Below are positions 17,676 to 27,328 of a stretch of DNA of 64,000 nt, piece by piece (the stretch's first letter is position 1; each line of letters begins with the position of its first letter). Source of the stretch: Saccharibacter sp. EH611. GTDB taxonomy: Bacteria > Pseudomonadota > Alphaproteobacteria > Acetobacterales > Acetobacteraceae. A program made the translations under genes and the position numbers. Where the stretch lies: contig NZ_WVHP01000018.1 of assembly GCF_009834765.1 (NCBI RefSeq), positions 28,465 to 92,464 of the forward strand. Reading direction: 5' to 3'. The notes below the pieces were generated by a model that was not told the DNA's origin, made no database searches, and was given only the letters and a program-made list of their open reading frames with translations.

Positions 17676-19366
17676 GATACGCTCTCCTGAGAGACGATAT
17701 GTCCGCCCTCTAACCGAATACGCTGCGCACGACGTAATGATGCAATCTTTTCTGAATGAGTCGCGATGATCGTGGTTCGCCCATGGAGCAGGTCTTCAAA
17801 AGCCTTGCAAAGCTCATCTTCTGTGGCTGGATCCAGATGAGCTGTTGGTTCATCCATCACCAACAAAGGTGTGTCTTTTAAGAAAGCACGCGCAATAGCG
17901 ATACGTTGCGCTTGCCCCCCTGAAAGGCCAAACCCACCTTCCCCAATCATGGTATCCAAACCGTCTGGAAGCTGAGCGAGATAGCGCCCCACCTGGGAAG
18001 CTTCCAAAGCACGCTTAAGCTCATTTTCTTGCGCATCGGGCCGTGCAAAAAGGATATTTTCTCGCAACGTACCCGCAAAAAGAACAGGTTTCTGACCAAT
18101 CCAGCTGACATGGCGTGAAATATCAGAAGCAGCTAGCGCTGCCATATCACAGCCGCCCAAGAGCAGCTTCCCTTCTTGAGGCGTGATAAAGCCCAAAAGG
18201 AGCTCTAATAAAGTTGATTTCCCTGCACCTGACGGCCCTTCAACAAGCAATGTCTCCCCCGATTGAAGAGAGAAGCTGACATCTGTCAAAGCGGGTGCAC
18301 GATCCGACGACCATGAATAGCTCACATCTTGAGCGACTAACGCAATACCACGCTCATCATGATAAGGGGACAACTCACCACTTTTAGCTGGGGCACGTTT
18401 ATCGGCTTGAGGGACGGCCTGCATTGCCTCTGCTGTCGCTGTTGCTTGAGCACGATCTTGATACACTGCCGAAAATGCACGAAAAGGTGCAAATGCTTCT
18501 GGCACCATCAGCACGGCAAAAAGGGCCGCCCCTGCCTGCTCAACAGAATGAGAGTGAAGCAAAGAATGACTCTGACTAATCACGATCCACACTAACGCAA
18601 CGATCATCATAATATCGGTCGTCGCGGATGTTAGGAAAGCAACCCGCAGTACCTTCATCGTGCGTTTGCGAAGTTCTTCTGCTGCATTTCCTAGAGCCTG
18701 CGCATCACGCTCAGCATTACCGGAAAGAACAATGGTCGCAATACCACGGATACGGTCAAGAAAGCGTGTTTGTAGCCGCCCCATTGCCAAAAACTGACGA
18801 CGTGAGGCAATCGCCGTCGCGATTCCGAAAACAGCCTGAAAGACGGGAAGCATCAAACAACAACCAGCTAATATTAGCCCAGCATGAAGATTCTCCCAAA
18901 GAACCACAGCGACGACACCCCATTGTGCAATCGGCCATAATGTCGATGCAGGGAGCCAACGAGAAAAATATCCATCCAACGCTTCAACACGCTCCACCAA
19001 CAATGTAGCGATAGCCGCACTGTGCTGATGGCGTAAGAGGCTTGGCCCATACGCAAAAACACGATCTAAGGTCATACGCCGCAGGGTTCGACGTGCCTTC
19101 TGCCCTGCTACCAAGGCGACCATATCTTGCCCAGCCCCGAGTAGAACACGAACAAGGCAGGCTGCAACAAAGACAGCGAAAAAGCGTCCCAGCTCATAAT
19201 GCTGGTGCAGCAGAAAATCGGCGAGCATATGCGCCAAAGCCCATGCCTGCACAACACCAGCCCCAACATTGATGAGGCCTAGAAGGGCACTACTGAGAGT
19301 CGAGGATCGGTTAGCGCGGTTTTGCTGCTTGATCCACCGTTTCAAGATCTTCTTGTCAGCTTTCAT
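17672..19366 (-). CDS. cydD: Heterodimeric ABC exporter subunit CydD
   Basis: This 564-residue partner of CydC starts with KRWIKQQNRANR, has membrane helices to about residue 310 and an ATPase domain with EGPSGAGKST, LSGGQAQRIAIARA and LLVMDEPTAHLDP. The segment GPSLLRHQHSAAIATLLVERVEALDGYFSRWLP is characteristic of CydD. It is the first gene of the cydDC operon, with a gap of about 150 bases to the divergent uup gene. Confidence 0.92.
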   Translation of the reverse strand: MKADKKILKRWIKQQNRANRSSTLSSALLGLINVGAGVVQAWALAHMLADFLLHQHYELGRFFAVFVAACLVRVLLGAGQDMVALVAGQKARRTLRRMTLDRVFAYGPSLLRHQHSAAIATLLVERVEALDGYFSRWLPASTLWPIAQWGVVAVVLWENLHAGLILAGCCLMLPVFQAVFGIATAIASRRQFLAMGRLQTRFLDRIRGIATIVLSGNAERDAQALGNAAEELRKRTMKVLRVAFLTSATTDIMMIVALVWIVISQSHSLLHSHSVEQAGAALFAVLMVPEAFAPFRAFSAVYQDRAQATATAEAMQAVPQADKRAPAKSGELSPYHDERGIALVAQDVSYSWSSDRAPALTDVSFSLQSGETLLVEGPSGAGKSTLLELLLGFITPQEGKLLLGGCDMAALAASDISRHVSWIGQKPVLFAGTLRENILFARPDAQENELKRALEASQVGRYLAQLPDGLDTMIGEGGFGLSGGQAQRIAIARAFLKDTPLLVMDEPTAHLDPATEDELCKAFEDLLHGRTTIIATHSEKIASLRRAQRIRLEGGHIVSQESVS

Positions 19367-19522
19367 ACCCCCTCATATAAAAGGAAGTGACACAGATAGA
19401 CAGAGGTAATTCGTAAGAAGTTTCGCTTTTCTCAGAAGTACCTTGTTAAAGCGCCTCTTATAAAAGAGAATTTATTTTTCACCCTTGCATTCCTCCTCAT
19501 AAATGCGCCACATGCAACAGTT

Positions 19523-21334
19523 ATGGCAGCACCAATTTTTAATCTCCAAGATATCACGTACACACTAGGGGGACGCCCTCTTCTTGATGGCGCCTCCTTT
19601 TCGCTTTTGCCCGGTGAGCGCCTCTGCCTCGTCGGGCGGAATGGAAGCGGCAAGTCCACGCTTTTGCGTATTGCTGCTGGAGAGATACAGCCTGATGACG
19701 GCCTTCGCTTTGTTCAGCCAGGGTTGAAAGTTCATTACCTTCCGCAAGAGCCTGATCTCTCTGCATGGCCAACGACGTATGACTATGTAGCGTCCGTTCT
19801 TGATGATTTATCAAAATATCGTGCACGCTCCATGCTTGCCGAACTTGGTTTAACAGGGGATGAAACGTGCAGCAGCCTTTCTGGCGGGGAGGCCCGCCGG
19901 TGCGCCTTGGCTCAAGCTCTAGCAGCAGAACCAGACTTACTGCTTCTCGACGAACCGACGAACCATCTCGATCTGCCATGCATCGCTTGGCTGGAGCGTG
20001 AACTTCAAGCGTCTCATGCGGCTATGGTCGTCATCAGCCATGATCGCCGCTTTTTGGAAACCCTATGTCGCGCCGTGATCTGGCTTGAGCAAGGGAAAAC
20101 GCAACGACTAGACGCAAATTTTTCCCATTTCGAGACATGGCGTGACGAACAAATTGAACTCGCTGAACGGGCAGCCCATAAATTGGATCGACAGATTGCC
20201 CGTGAAGAAGATTGGATGCGCTATGGTGTGACAGCACGACGCAAACGTAATGTGCGGCGCGTTGCAGAGCTCGCGGATTTGCGGGCAAAACGCCGTGACA
20301 TTGCGTCTCGGCAGCGTGGCTCCCTCAATATGGTCGCCAATGAAGCGGACAATACCAGTAAGATTGTTATCGCAGCAGACCATATTTCATGGGCTTTCCC
20401 AGATCGTACGCTGATTAACGACCTCTCATTAAAAATCACTCGTGGCGACCGCCTTGGTCTCTGTGGCGCTAATGGAACGGGGAAAACCACCTTATTACGC
20501 CTCCTGACAGGACAGCTTACCCCTCAGCAGGGAGAGGTGCGCCTTAGCCCATCGCTTAAAATGGTCACGCTTGACCAACAGCGCACGGCTTTAGAGGGGA
20601 ATCGTACTGTTGTTGATGTCCTAACGAATGGACAAGGGGAAATCGTCGAGGTCGGAACTGAACGTCGTCACGTTATGGGCTATATGAAGGACTTTCTCTT
20701 TCGCCCAGAGCAGGCACGAACACCCGTGAACCATCTTTCCGGTGGGGAACGTGGTCGCCTTGCCCTAGCCTGTGCGTTAGCCCGCCCTTCAAACCTGCTC
20801 GTTTTGGATGAGCCCACCAATGACCTTGACCTTGAGACGTTGGATCTCCTCCAAGATATGTTGGCAGATTACGCAGGCACCGTTCTGCTCGTAAGCCACG
20901 ATCGTGACTTCCTTGATCGTCTTACCACCTCCATTCTCGTTGCCGAGGGGGATGGTCAGTGGATCGACTATGCAGGCGGTTATTCTGACATGCTTGCTCA
21001 AAGAAAGGGCAATGCTCCTAAAGAACGTCGTCTTTCCGAAAGCAATACGTCAGAGCCACCGAGTTCTAAACCGCGCAGCGTCTCCAGCAAGCCTGCTGCC
21101 AAACTCAGCTACAAAGAGCAGCTTGAGCTTAAGGAGCTCCCTGAGACAATGGAAAAACTCGGGAAAGATGTCGCCGTTTGCCGCAAAGCTCTTAGCGACC
21201 CCGAGCTTTATAGTCGTGACCCTGCACGCTTTGAAAAGGTAACTGCTGTCTTACAAGAGGTGGAGCAGCGTCTCACCGACAGCGAAGAGCGTTGGTTAGA
21301 GCTTGAAACAAAACGCCTAGAACTTGAAGAGTAA
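19523..21334 (+). CDS. uup: ABC-F family ATPase (Uup type)
   Basis: This 603-residue soluble protein has two ATPase domains without membrane segments: VGRNGSGKST, LSGGEARR and LLLLDEPTNHLD, then GANGTGKTT, LSGGERGRLALA and LLVLDEPTNDLD. A linker rich in basic residues (residues about 225-285) and a C-terminal coiled coil (YKEQLELKELPETMEKL onwards) identify the Uup branch. ABC-F proteins act on the ribosomal E-site; Uup also limits precise excision of transposons. A weak GC stem (about 21340-21376) may be its terminator. Confidence 0.9.
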   Translation: MAAPIFNLQDITYTLGGRPLLDGASFSLLPGERLCLVGRNGSGKSTLLRIAAGEIQPDDGLRFVQPGLKVHYLPQEPDLSAWPTTYDYVASVLDDLSKYRARSMLAELGLTGDETCSSLSGGEARRCALAQALAAEPDLLLLDEPTNHLDLPCIAWLERELQASHAAMVVISHDRRFLETLCRAVIWLEQGKTQRLDANFSHFETWRDEQIELAERAAHKLDRQIAREEDWMRYGVTARRKRNVRRVAELADLRAKRRDIASRQRGSLNMVANEADNTSKIVIAADHISWAFPDRTLINDLSLKITRGDRLGLCGANGTGKTTLLRLLTGQLTPQQGEVRLSPSLKMVTLDQQRTALEGNRTVVDVLTNGQGEIVEVGTERRHVMGYMKDFLFRPEQARTPVNHLSGGERGRLALACALARPSNLLVLDEPTNDLDLETLDLLQDMLADYAGTVLLVSHDRDFLDRLTTSILVAEGDGQWIDYAGGYSDMLAQRKGNAPKERRLSESNTSEPPSSKPRSVSSKPAAKLSYKEQLELKELPETMEKLGKDVAVCRKALSDPELYSRDPARFEKVTAVLQEVEQRLTDSEERWLELETKRLELEE

Positions 21335-21475
21335 GCTAAAAGCCCTGCTTCTAATCTTGATCTGGAACGGGGCTTCTTTATTAGATCGTATTTAAAATCC
21401 GTTTTTTTGCCTTCTCAAACTCTTCCTCACTTAAAATGCCCTCACTCCTAAGGCGACCAATTTTCTCTAAGCCTT

Positions 21476-21515
21476 CCAATTGCTCATTCGTCAGACCAAT
21501 TGCTCATTCGTCAGA
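21476..21515. repeat. 20-bp perfect tandem duplication causing a frameshift
   Basis: The 20-mer CCAATTGCTCATTCGTCAGA occurs twice head to tail at 21476-21495 and 21496-21515. Twenty is not a multiple of three, so the second copy shifts the reverse-strand frame and creates a TGA at 21491-21493. The sequence downstream still encodes an intact SHOCT motif in the shifted frame. Confidence 0.95.
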
Positions 21516-22090
21516 CCTCCTTCATGTGATGGTGTTCCAGAGGAATAGGCAGCAGAGGATGGTGAAGAAGGAAATGGTGGAGGTTTAGGCCCATAGGACG
21601 GTGTTTGCCATTGATGATCAAAACCGTTCGACGTAAAAGGGGCATAACCTCGCGGCGTCCGCGGCCAAAGTGCCCAAATTAGTGCGATAAACCAAGCGAG
21701 CCCTGTCCAAGCACCAAAAACATTAACGAGAATGATGGCGGCTTTATTTTCATGATCACGCGATAAAGCAATAATCGAAGGAAGAAGATACAGGGCAAGT
21801 AGGCCTACGCCACCAAGCACGCACAGTAAAATAATACCAATTCCAAACGCAGCTATCGCACTGTCATCATCGGATGTATCGGCATGGAAGATATTTCCCT
21901 CATACGCGATAGCATCCAAGGGGTGATTCACCCCGCTCGTTAGGCTGACCTCAGAATGCTGTACAACAGCACGAGCTGAAGGAAATGCTGCCTGCACAAT
22001 AGAACTATGCCCCATGAACAACATAAAAGCAGCGACAATACCTACTAGGAACGCTCCACACCCTCTTTCGTGATGACCTCTCCCCGGCAT
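21491..22090 (-). CDS. Membrane protein with SHOCT domain cut off by frameshift
   Basis: The protein has 199 residues with three hydrophobic segments: one near residues 12-35, one near 80-107 and one near 118-143 (VNVFGAWTGLAWFIALIWALWP, a superinfection-immunity-type segment). The reading ends GGLTNEQLV. Removing one copy of a 20-bp tandem duplication at 21476-21515 lets the frame continue through LEGLEKIGRLRSEGILSEEE and 11 more residues to a stop at 21381-21383, which is a textbook SHOCT domain. The gene is therefore probably a recently damaged version of a membrane-SHOCT protein. Its function is unknown. Confidence 0.75.
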   Translation of the reverse strand: MPGRGHHERGCGAFLVGIVAAFMLFMGHSSIVQAAFPSARAVVQHSEVSLTSGVNHPLDAIAYEGNIFHADTSDDDSAIAAFGIGIILLCVLGGVGLLALYLLPSIIALSRDHENKAAIILVNVFGAWTGLAWFIALIWALWPRTPRGYAPFTSNGFDHQWQTPSYGPKPPPFPSSPSSAAYSSGTPSHEGGLTNEQLV

Positions 22091-22161
22091 AACTGTGTCC
22101 TTTTTATCCTATAGGCTGGGCATAATGCACAAGCACACTACTCTTCCTCTGGCCATAACCA

Positions 22162-23142
22162 TCAGTCCATTAGCCCAGAAGATTTCATAAGAGCTTGTGA
22201 TAAACGAATCTCTTCGGCAACCCTTAAAGCCGCTTCTAAAGCGCGCAACCCCGCTTTTGCATCCACCAGAACAGGTGCACCATGCATGCAAGAAGCGACG
22301 AAAGCATCATGTTCCGCTACGAGATTATCGTGATCTTTCCACTTAACGGCTTCACGCGAGAACCCTCCCGTTCCCGGTAATGGCAAGCCATGAGAGCGGT
22401 TAATAAAGCTCAACTCACGCGCCATAAAATCAGCTGATAAATAGCCCTCTTTCCCAAAAAGACGCATACGGCGTTCTGTTTTTAACGAAACACGGCTGGC
22501 TGTGATCGTTGCTACACAACCATTCTCAAACCTTACACGCGCATTGGCAATATCATCATGAGGACTCGAAACAGCCACGCCTAAAGCATCAATGCTCGCA
22601 ATTGGGCTATCAACAATAGCAAGCACAAGATCAAGATCATGAATCATCAAGTCTAAGACAACAGAAACATCTGTTCCACGTATCTTAAACGGCGCGATAC
22701 GCGTCGCCTCAATATAAACAGGTTGGGTAATACGCTTCGTAATCGCACGATGCTCAGCAGAATAACGCAACAAATGCCCGACCTGTAGGACACAACCACG
22801 TTGTGCCGCCTTCTCAGCAAGAGCACGCCCCTCTTCCACACTAGCGGCAATCGGTTTTTCAACCAAAACATGCCTCCCTGCTTCTAAGGCGGTAAGGCCA
22901 AGGGCATAATGACTTTCAGCCGGTGTCGCGATAACAACAGCATCTACGTGCTCAAGGAGCGCTTCATAACTCTCAAAAACACGACAGCTCACATCACGCG
23001 CTACGGCACGGGCCCGTTTTATGTCGGGGTCATGCACGCCAATAAGCGTTTCCTTTGGGTGCTGCGCTACCTTGATTGCATGAAGGCGGCCAAAATGCCC
23101 CACCCCTACAATACCAACCCGAAAGACTGACTGAACGTTCAT
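22162..23142 (-). CDS. Gfo/Idh/MocA-family oxidoreductase
   Basis: This protein of about 326 residues has the Rossmann motif VGIVGVGHFGRLHAIK, AVVIATPAESHYALGLTALEAGRHVLVEKPIA with the EKP catalytic Lys, and a MIHDLDLVLAIVDSPI segment with the active-site Asp-His region. It should be a cytosolic NAD(P)-dependent sugar or inositol dehydrogenase; no Tat signal is present, unlike the GFOR gene at 4315. I used the ATG at 23142, which gives the usual short N-terminus before the Rossmann fold. The substrate is unknown. Confidence 0.82.
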   Translation of the reverse strand: MNVQSVFRVGIVGVGHFGRLHAIKVAQHPKETLIGVHDPDIKRARAVARDVSCRVFESYEALLEHVDAVVIATPAESHYALGLTALEAGRHVLVEKPIAASVEEGRALAEKAAQRGCVLQVGHLLRYSAEHRAITKRITQPVYIEATRIAPFKIRGTDVSVVLDLMIHDLDLVLAIVDSPIASIDALGVAVSSPHDDIANARVRFENGCVATITASRVSLKTERRMRLFGKEGYLSADFMARELSFINRSHGLPLPGTGGFSREAVKWKDHDNLVAEHDAFVASCMHGAPVLVDAKAGLRALEAALRVAEEIRLSQALMKSSGLMD

Positions 23143-23315
23143 AAAGGGCAAACTAGCATTCCTACATCGCCAGGCAAAGTCAGGAAAAGAGACGGTATAA
23201 TGATATCGTAACGGTTGCATATCCTGCCAGGACAGGGCATGTTCTCAACCCTCCTTTAAGATCGCTTCGGTCTGACCTCTTTCTTTCATGCTCTTTTGAG
23301 GTTCCTCAGCCCCCT

Positions 23316-24854
23316 ATGATGTATTACAGCCGCCTCAGAATGTTAGGTGTTGTGGGCATCTGTTTGGTCAGTGCTCTGCTCTGTCTGCCCAACTTTATCA
23401 CCAAACCTTCCGTTCCCCTTCCCTGGCATCAAGTTCATCTGGGGCTTGATCTCCGAGGAGGCTCATACCTCTTGTTGCAACTTGATACGCAGTCTTTGCA
23501 ACATGATCGTCTTCAATCTCTTGAAGGGCAAGTAAGACAAGGTCTTCTCGCTGCTCATCTTGGTTTTATTGATATACAGCGTGATGACAAAGAAGCGACA
23601 CTTAGCTTCCTTCCCAGAGCTGAATCGGAGCGCTCTGCCGCACGAAAAGTTCTTGAAGGTATATCCCCTGCTGTACCCGGTGAGCTTTCCGTGTCGGAGC
23701 GACATGGACGATTGACCGTCACTCTTCAGCGCGATGCCATGCGTGTTCGTGCGAAGGAGGCCGTTGATCGTTCTATCGAAATTGTGCGCCGCCGTATTGA
23801 TAGCACAGGCGCAATCGACCCAAGCATTGCACGTGAAGGCGATAATCGCATCGTTCTAGAGCTTCCGGGCATTAGTGACCCTGAGCGGATTAAAAATCTA
23901 CTCGGCACTACAGCGCGCATGACGTTTCATCTCGTTGGGCCCAACCCTGAGACAGCAACTCCTGGCACTACCCTCATGGCTATGCAGGATGGGGGCGGCT
24001 CTTTGGCCGTACAGGATCAAGTAGATGTTGATGGAGCAGATCTTTCCGATGCCGCTGCCACAATGAGCGAAGGCCGCTGGGCTGTTTCATTGAAATTTGA
24101 TAACCGAGGGGCTGAAGACTTCGCACGCATCACCACAGAGCATGTTGGCAAACGCTTCGCTATTGTCCTTGATAACCGCATTCTAACAGCACCCGTTATC
24201 AATACTCCTATCACCGCTGGACAAGGCGAAATTTCAGGCAACTTCTCGGCTCGTTCAGCCTCTGACCTCGCCCTCCTTCTTCGCGCTGGCGCCCTACCGG
24301 CCCCGTTGAGTGTCGTGGAGCAACGTAGCATCGGGCCAAGTCTTGGGGCAGCCTCCATTCATGCTGGCGTTATGAGCTTGGCTGCGGGTTTCATTTTCGT
24401 TGTCGCCTTTATGCTGCTTTTCTACGCTCGTTTTGGCCTTTATGCTGACATTGCGCTCTTCGCAAACTTAGTCATGATCTTAGCGATCTTGTCTTTATTT
24501 GGAGCAACGCTTACCCTTCCTGGGATGGCCGGTATCCTGCTAACGCTTGGTATGGCCGTGGATGCCAATATCTTGATTAACGAGCGCATCCGCGAAGAAA
24601 TTAAACGTGGACGCAAACCTCTACAGGCTCTGCAAACTGGCTTTGAACGCGCAACAAGCACCATTGTTGATAGTAACGCCACGGCATTCCTTGCGCATGT
24701 GATGCTCTTTGTCTTCGGGACAGGCGCTGTGCGGAACTTTGCTTTGACGATTACGATTGGTATCGTCACAACGTTGTTCACCACGCTTGTCCTCTCGCGT
24801 ATGCTTATCGTGCGCTGGTACGCCCATACTCGTCCCAAAAAACTTCCGGTCTGA
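23316..24854 (+). CDS. secD: Protein translocase subunit SecD
   Basis: SecD uses the proton gradient to pull proteins through SecYEG on the periplasmic side. This 512-residue copy has one N-terminal membrane helix, the VHLGLDLRGGSYLLLQLD motif, a large periplasmic domain, and five C-terminal helices with GMAVDANILINERIREE. It is followed by secF after 5 bases. No yajC is seen upstream. Confidence 0.96.
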   Translation: MMYYSRLRMLGVVGICLVSALLCLPNFITKPSVPLPWHQVHLGLDLRGGSYLLLQLDTQSLQHDRLQSLEGQVRQGLLAAHLGFIDIQRDDKEATLSFLPRAESERSAARKVLEGISPAVPGELSVSERHGRLTVTLQRDAMRVRAKEAVDRSIEIVRRRIDSTGAIDPSIAREGDNRIVLELPGISDPERIKNLLGTTARMTFHLVGPNPETATPGTTLMAMQDGGGSLAVQDQVDVDGADLSDAAATMSEGRWAVSLKFDNRGAEDFARITTEHVGKRFAIVLDNRILTAPVINTPITAGQGEISGNFSARSASDLALLLRAGALPAPLSVVEQRSIGPSLGAASIHAGVMSLAAGFIFVVAFMLLFYARFGLYADIALFANLVMILAILSLFGATLTLPGMAGILLTLGMAVDANILINERIREEIKRGRKPLQALQTGFERATSTIVDSNATAFLAHVMLFVFGTGAVRNFALTITIGIVTTLFTTLVLSRMLIVRWYAHTRPKKLPV

Positions 24855-24859
24855 TCGTT

Positions 24860-25789
24860 ATGCTCTCCCGTCCTTTACTCCGCTTTGTACGTGATGACCG
24901 GCAGATCCGCTTTATGCGTGGTCGCTATGCCGGCTTGCTCGTTTCGGCGCTTCTGTCTATCGCTTCTGTGATCTTGTTTTGCACGCCTGGTCTTAATCTA
25001 GGGTTGGATTTTCGCGGTGGGATTATCGTTGAGACCCATTCTCCTGCCCCTGAAGAACCCGCCCACATGCGCCATATTTTGGAGCAAGCGCGGATTAAGG
25101 CAGCCTCTGTACAAGCTTTCGGCTCTCCTCATGATGTGCGTATTGCTATCAATCTTCCTCAAGGTGACAATGCGGAGCACCAAACGCAGCAGCTTGTTGA
25201 CCATGTTAAACAAGCTATTGCGCAAGCCTTGCCCGGCACACAAATCCAGCGTGCCGATGCTGTCGGGGGATCTGTTTCATCTGAACTCTTCCGTGATGGT
25301 GTGCTTGCCTTAGCGTTCAGTCTCGGGATGATTTTAATCTATATCTGGTTCCGTTTTGAGCGCGAGTTTGCCCTCAGCGCTGTCATTACGCTGATCTTAG
25401 ATCTGACTAAAACAATTGGTTTCTTGGTTGTTACGGGCTTTGAATTCGATCTTGTGATGGTGGCTGCGCTACTCACTATTCTTGGATATTCAACCAATGA
25501 TAAAGTGGTGGTGTATGACCGTGTGCGCGAAAACCTTCGCAAATATCGCACTATGCCCCTTAAAGAGCTGCTGGATCTCTCCATTAATGAGACCCTAAAC
25601 CGTACGCTGGGTACCTCGATGACAGTTTTCCTTGCAGCGCTTCCCCTCGCTCTTTTCGGCGGAAGCACCCTGACGGGCTTTGCAACCGTCATGCTCTTTG
25701 GGATTGTTGTGGGGACGTCGTCCTCCATCTTCATCGCTGCCCCTTTATTGCTTCTCATGGGACAAAAACGACTTCGCAAAGGAGCTTAG
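24860..25789 (+). CDS. secF: Protein translocase subunit SecF
   Basis: This 309-residue partner of SecD has LNLGLDFRGGIIVE, SVSSELFRDGVLALAFSLGMILIYIWFRFE and the GYSTNDKVVVYDRVREN motif in the membrane part. Six membrane helices are expected. The operon ends at the strong terminator 26 bases downstream. Confidence 0.96.
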   Translation: MLSRPLLRFVRDDRQIRFMRGRYAGLLVSALLSIASVILFCTPGLNLGLDFRGGIIVETHSPAPEEPAHMRHILEQARIKAASVQAFGSPHDVRIAINLPQGDNAEHQTQQLVDHVKQAIAQALPGTQIQRADAVGGSVSSELFRDGVLALAFSLGMILIYIWFRFEREFALSAVITLILDLTKTIGFLVVTGFEFDLVMVAALLTILGYSTNDKVVVYDRVRENLRKYRTMPLKELLDLSINETLNRTLGTSMTVFLAALPLALFGGSTLTGFATVMLFGIVVGTSSSIFIAAPLLLLMGQKRLRKGA

Positions 25790-25814
25790 TGCTCTTCTTA
25801 GCTGAGACTTCAAA

Positions 25815-25843
25815 AAAAAACCCGCCTCAAAGGCGGGTTTTTT
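25815..25843. terminator. Strong bidirectional terminator
   Basis: A-rich sequence leads into a 7-bp GC stem (CCCGCCT with AGGCGGG) with a 3-base loop, followed by six T's and ATTA. The A-run on the left gives the same layout on the other strand. It lies between the convergent secF and the small lipoprotein gene and can serve both. Confidence 0.95.
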
Positions 25844-25844
25844 A

Positions 25845-26183
25845 TTAGCGAGGGATCAAACTGAGATAATGCTCAAGAATCACATCCGCTTGATGATCAT
25901 TTTTCATCGTTTGATGTTGCACATCTTGGGTAATGATATGCCGCGCTTGCTCATCAACGGCCATGAGAGCATGGACATCCTTAGGGTGAAGTTTCCCCGT
26001 CATCATAGAGCCGCGTACAATACCGTTAAGAATAAAGTAAACGTACACTGGTGCATTCGGAGAAACAGGGGCTGCTCGGACAGGTGCGCTCATAAAAGCG
26101 CACCCAGCCAATATGGCCGTCAATGTGAAAACACACCCTTTCTTACACAGGGTATGAAGAGAAGAATGACGCCAGTCACTCAT
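25845..26183 (-). CDS. Small lipoprotein of unknown function
   Basis: The predicted product is 112 residues: a signal peptide with the lipobox LAGC near residue 27, then a short domain with VYVYFILNGIVRGSMMTGKLHPKDVHALMAVDEQARHIITQ. I chose the ATG at 26183, which overlaps the mscL stop by 8 bases; the longer frame upstream lies inside mscL. I do not recognise the family. Coupling to mscL suggests an envelope role, but that is only inference. Confidence 0.65.
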   Translation of the reverse strand: MSDWRHSSLHTLCKKGCVFTLTAILAGCAFMSAPVRAAPVSPNAPVYVYFILNGIVRGSMMTGKLHPKDVHALMAVDEQARHIITQDVQHQTMKNDHQADVILEHYLSLIPR

Positions 26184-26637
26184 GGGACACACCTCGAGCA
26201 GCCAACAAGTCACGAATTTCAGACAAGAGCACTTCTTCGCGTGTTGGTGCTGGTTCTGGCTTGGCTTCTTCAATTTTTTCTTCTTTACGATACAGCTTCG
26301 CAGCTATACGCGACACCCAGAAAATAAAGAAAGAGACAACCAAGAACTGGAATACGGCATTTAAAAACAGACCGATGTTAACCGTTACAGCGCCTGCTTT
26401 CTGGGCCTCTGCTAATGTTGCTTTAACAGGCCCCTTTAGAGTGACAAAAATGTTCGAGAAATCGACACCCCCTGTGAGCGCACCAATGATAGGGGTGAGA
26501 ATATCTTTCACCGCACTGTTCACAATCCCGCTAAAAGCAGCACCGATCACCACAGCAACAGCAAGCCCTGCAACATTGCCACGCGAGATAAATTTTTGGA
26601 AATCAATAATCCAGCCGGGAGTTCTAGGTGCTTTCAT
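26176..26637 (-). CDS. mscL: Large-conductance mechanosensitive channel
   Basis: This 153-residue protein is a pentameric channel that opens under membrane tension to release solutes during osmotic downshock. The FQKFISRGNVAGLAVAVVIGAAFSGIVNS first helix and the FLNAVFQFLVVSFFIFWVSRI second helix are diagnostic, and a charged cytoplasmic helix closes the protein. Length is slightly above the usual 135-150. Confidence 0.96.
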   Translation of the reverse strand: MKAPRTPGWIIDFQKFISRGNVAGLAVAVVIGAAFSGIVNSAVKDILTPIIGALTGGVDFSNIFVTLKGPVKATLAEAQKAGAVTVNIGLFLNAVFQFLVVSFFIFWVSRIAAKLYRKEEKIEEAKPEPAPTREEVLLSEIRDLLAARGVSHE

Positions 26638-26934
26638 CGCTTATCCTTCCGTCATACAGGTTAAAACTAGTGATCAAGCCCAAGACTGCAATGATACTCT
26701 GCCGTCAGGCGGTCGGCTTTGTCTTTAAAAATGATGTAATACCGTGATCATGCCAATGCTATCTCATCATTGCGTAAAACTTCATTAACAGCTTTTCTCT
26801 GAGGAGCAAAAGCCATCAGATAATCTGAACAGCAAAGACTTATTCGTTCTTCCATCTTAGGGAAAAGTTCGTTATATGGCAGCGGTCTGCCCCGGTCGGT
26901 ATCGGGGCGCCCCTTGTAAGGTTTAGGAAATACT
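26638..26934. other. mscL-rpmE intergenic region with a GC hairpin in the rpmE leader
   Basis: No gene is supported. A GC stem (GCCCCG with CGGGGC, 26889-26908) and an overlapping GGGGCGCCCC palindrome (26904-26913) lie about 25 bases before the rpmE start in otherwise AT-richer DNA. They could form a leader structure for ribosomal-protein autoregulation. No T-run follows, so it is not a simple terminator. Confidence 0.35.
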
Positions 26935-27162
26935 ATGAAATCCGGCATCCATCCTGATTATCATGAAATCAACGTCATCATGGCTGATGGCACGGAATAT
27001 AAAACCAAGTCATGCTATGGCGAGCCTGGCGCAACATTGCGCCTTGACGTTGACCCTAAGACGCATCCAGCTTGGACAGGTGTGCAACGTATCCTCGATA
27101 CCGGAGGCCAGGTTGCTAAATTTAACAAACGCTTCTCCGGCATCGGCAATATCAAAAAGTAA
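26935..27162 (+). CDS. rpmE: 50S ribosomal protein L31
   Basis: This 75-residue bL31 begins [21 protein letters not shown] and contains [10 protein letters not shown], which are family signatures. The CxxC zinc motif of the C+ type is absent; only one Cys (SCYGE) is present, so it is of the zinc-free type common in alphaproteobacteria. It is a single gene followed by a long hairpin. Confidence 0.95.
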   Translation: MKSGIHPDYHEINVIMADGTEYKTKSCYGEPGATLRLDVDPKTHPAWTGVQRILDTGGQVAKFNKRFSGIGNIKK

Positions 27163-27196
27163 TATTGTTTCTCGTAGGTTTTTCTACGATGCGTGC

Positions 27197-27230
27197 AACC
27201 CTTCCCGTTCCTTGAAGAATGGGGAGGGTT
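27197..27230 (+). terminator. Long hairpin after rpmE
   Basis: AACCCTTCCCGTTC pairs with GAATGGGGAGGGTT over 14 bp (two G-T wobbles) around a 6-base loop, followed by TTCCC. The U-tract is weak, but the stem is long. It is probably the rpmE terminator; it might also be the 5' hairpin of the hsp20 leader if the transcript begins earlier. Confidence 0.6.
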
Positions 27231-27328
27231 TCCCATATCTAGGGTATTGAGTAGTGCGATGCCACATAATGGGTTCGCTGCTTTTAAATACCTTTGTGCA
27301 TATCGCTTAATATGAGGATGTGTATGAG

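Noticed and set aside
26748..26948. A reverse 66-residue frame upstream of rpmE
   Set aside because: It overlaps the rpmE start and leader hairpin and has no recognisable motif or clear ribosome-binding site.
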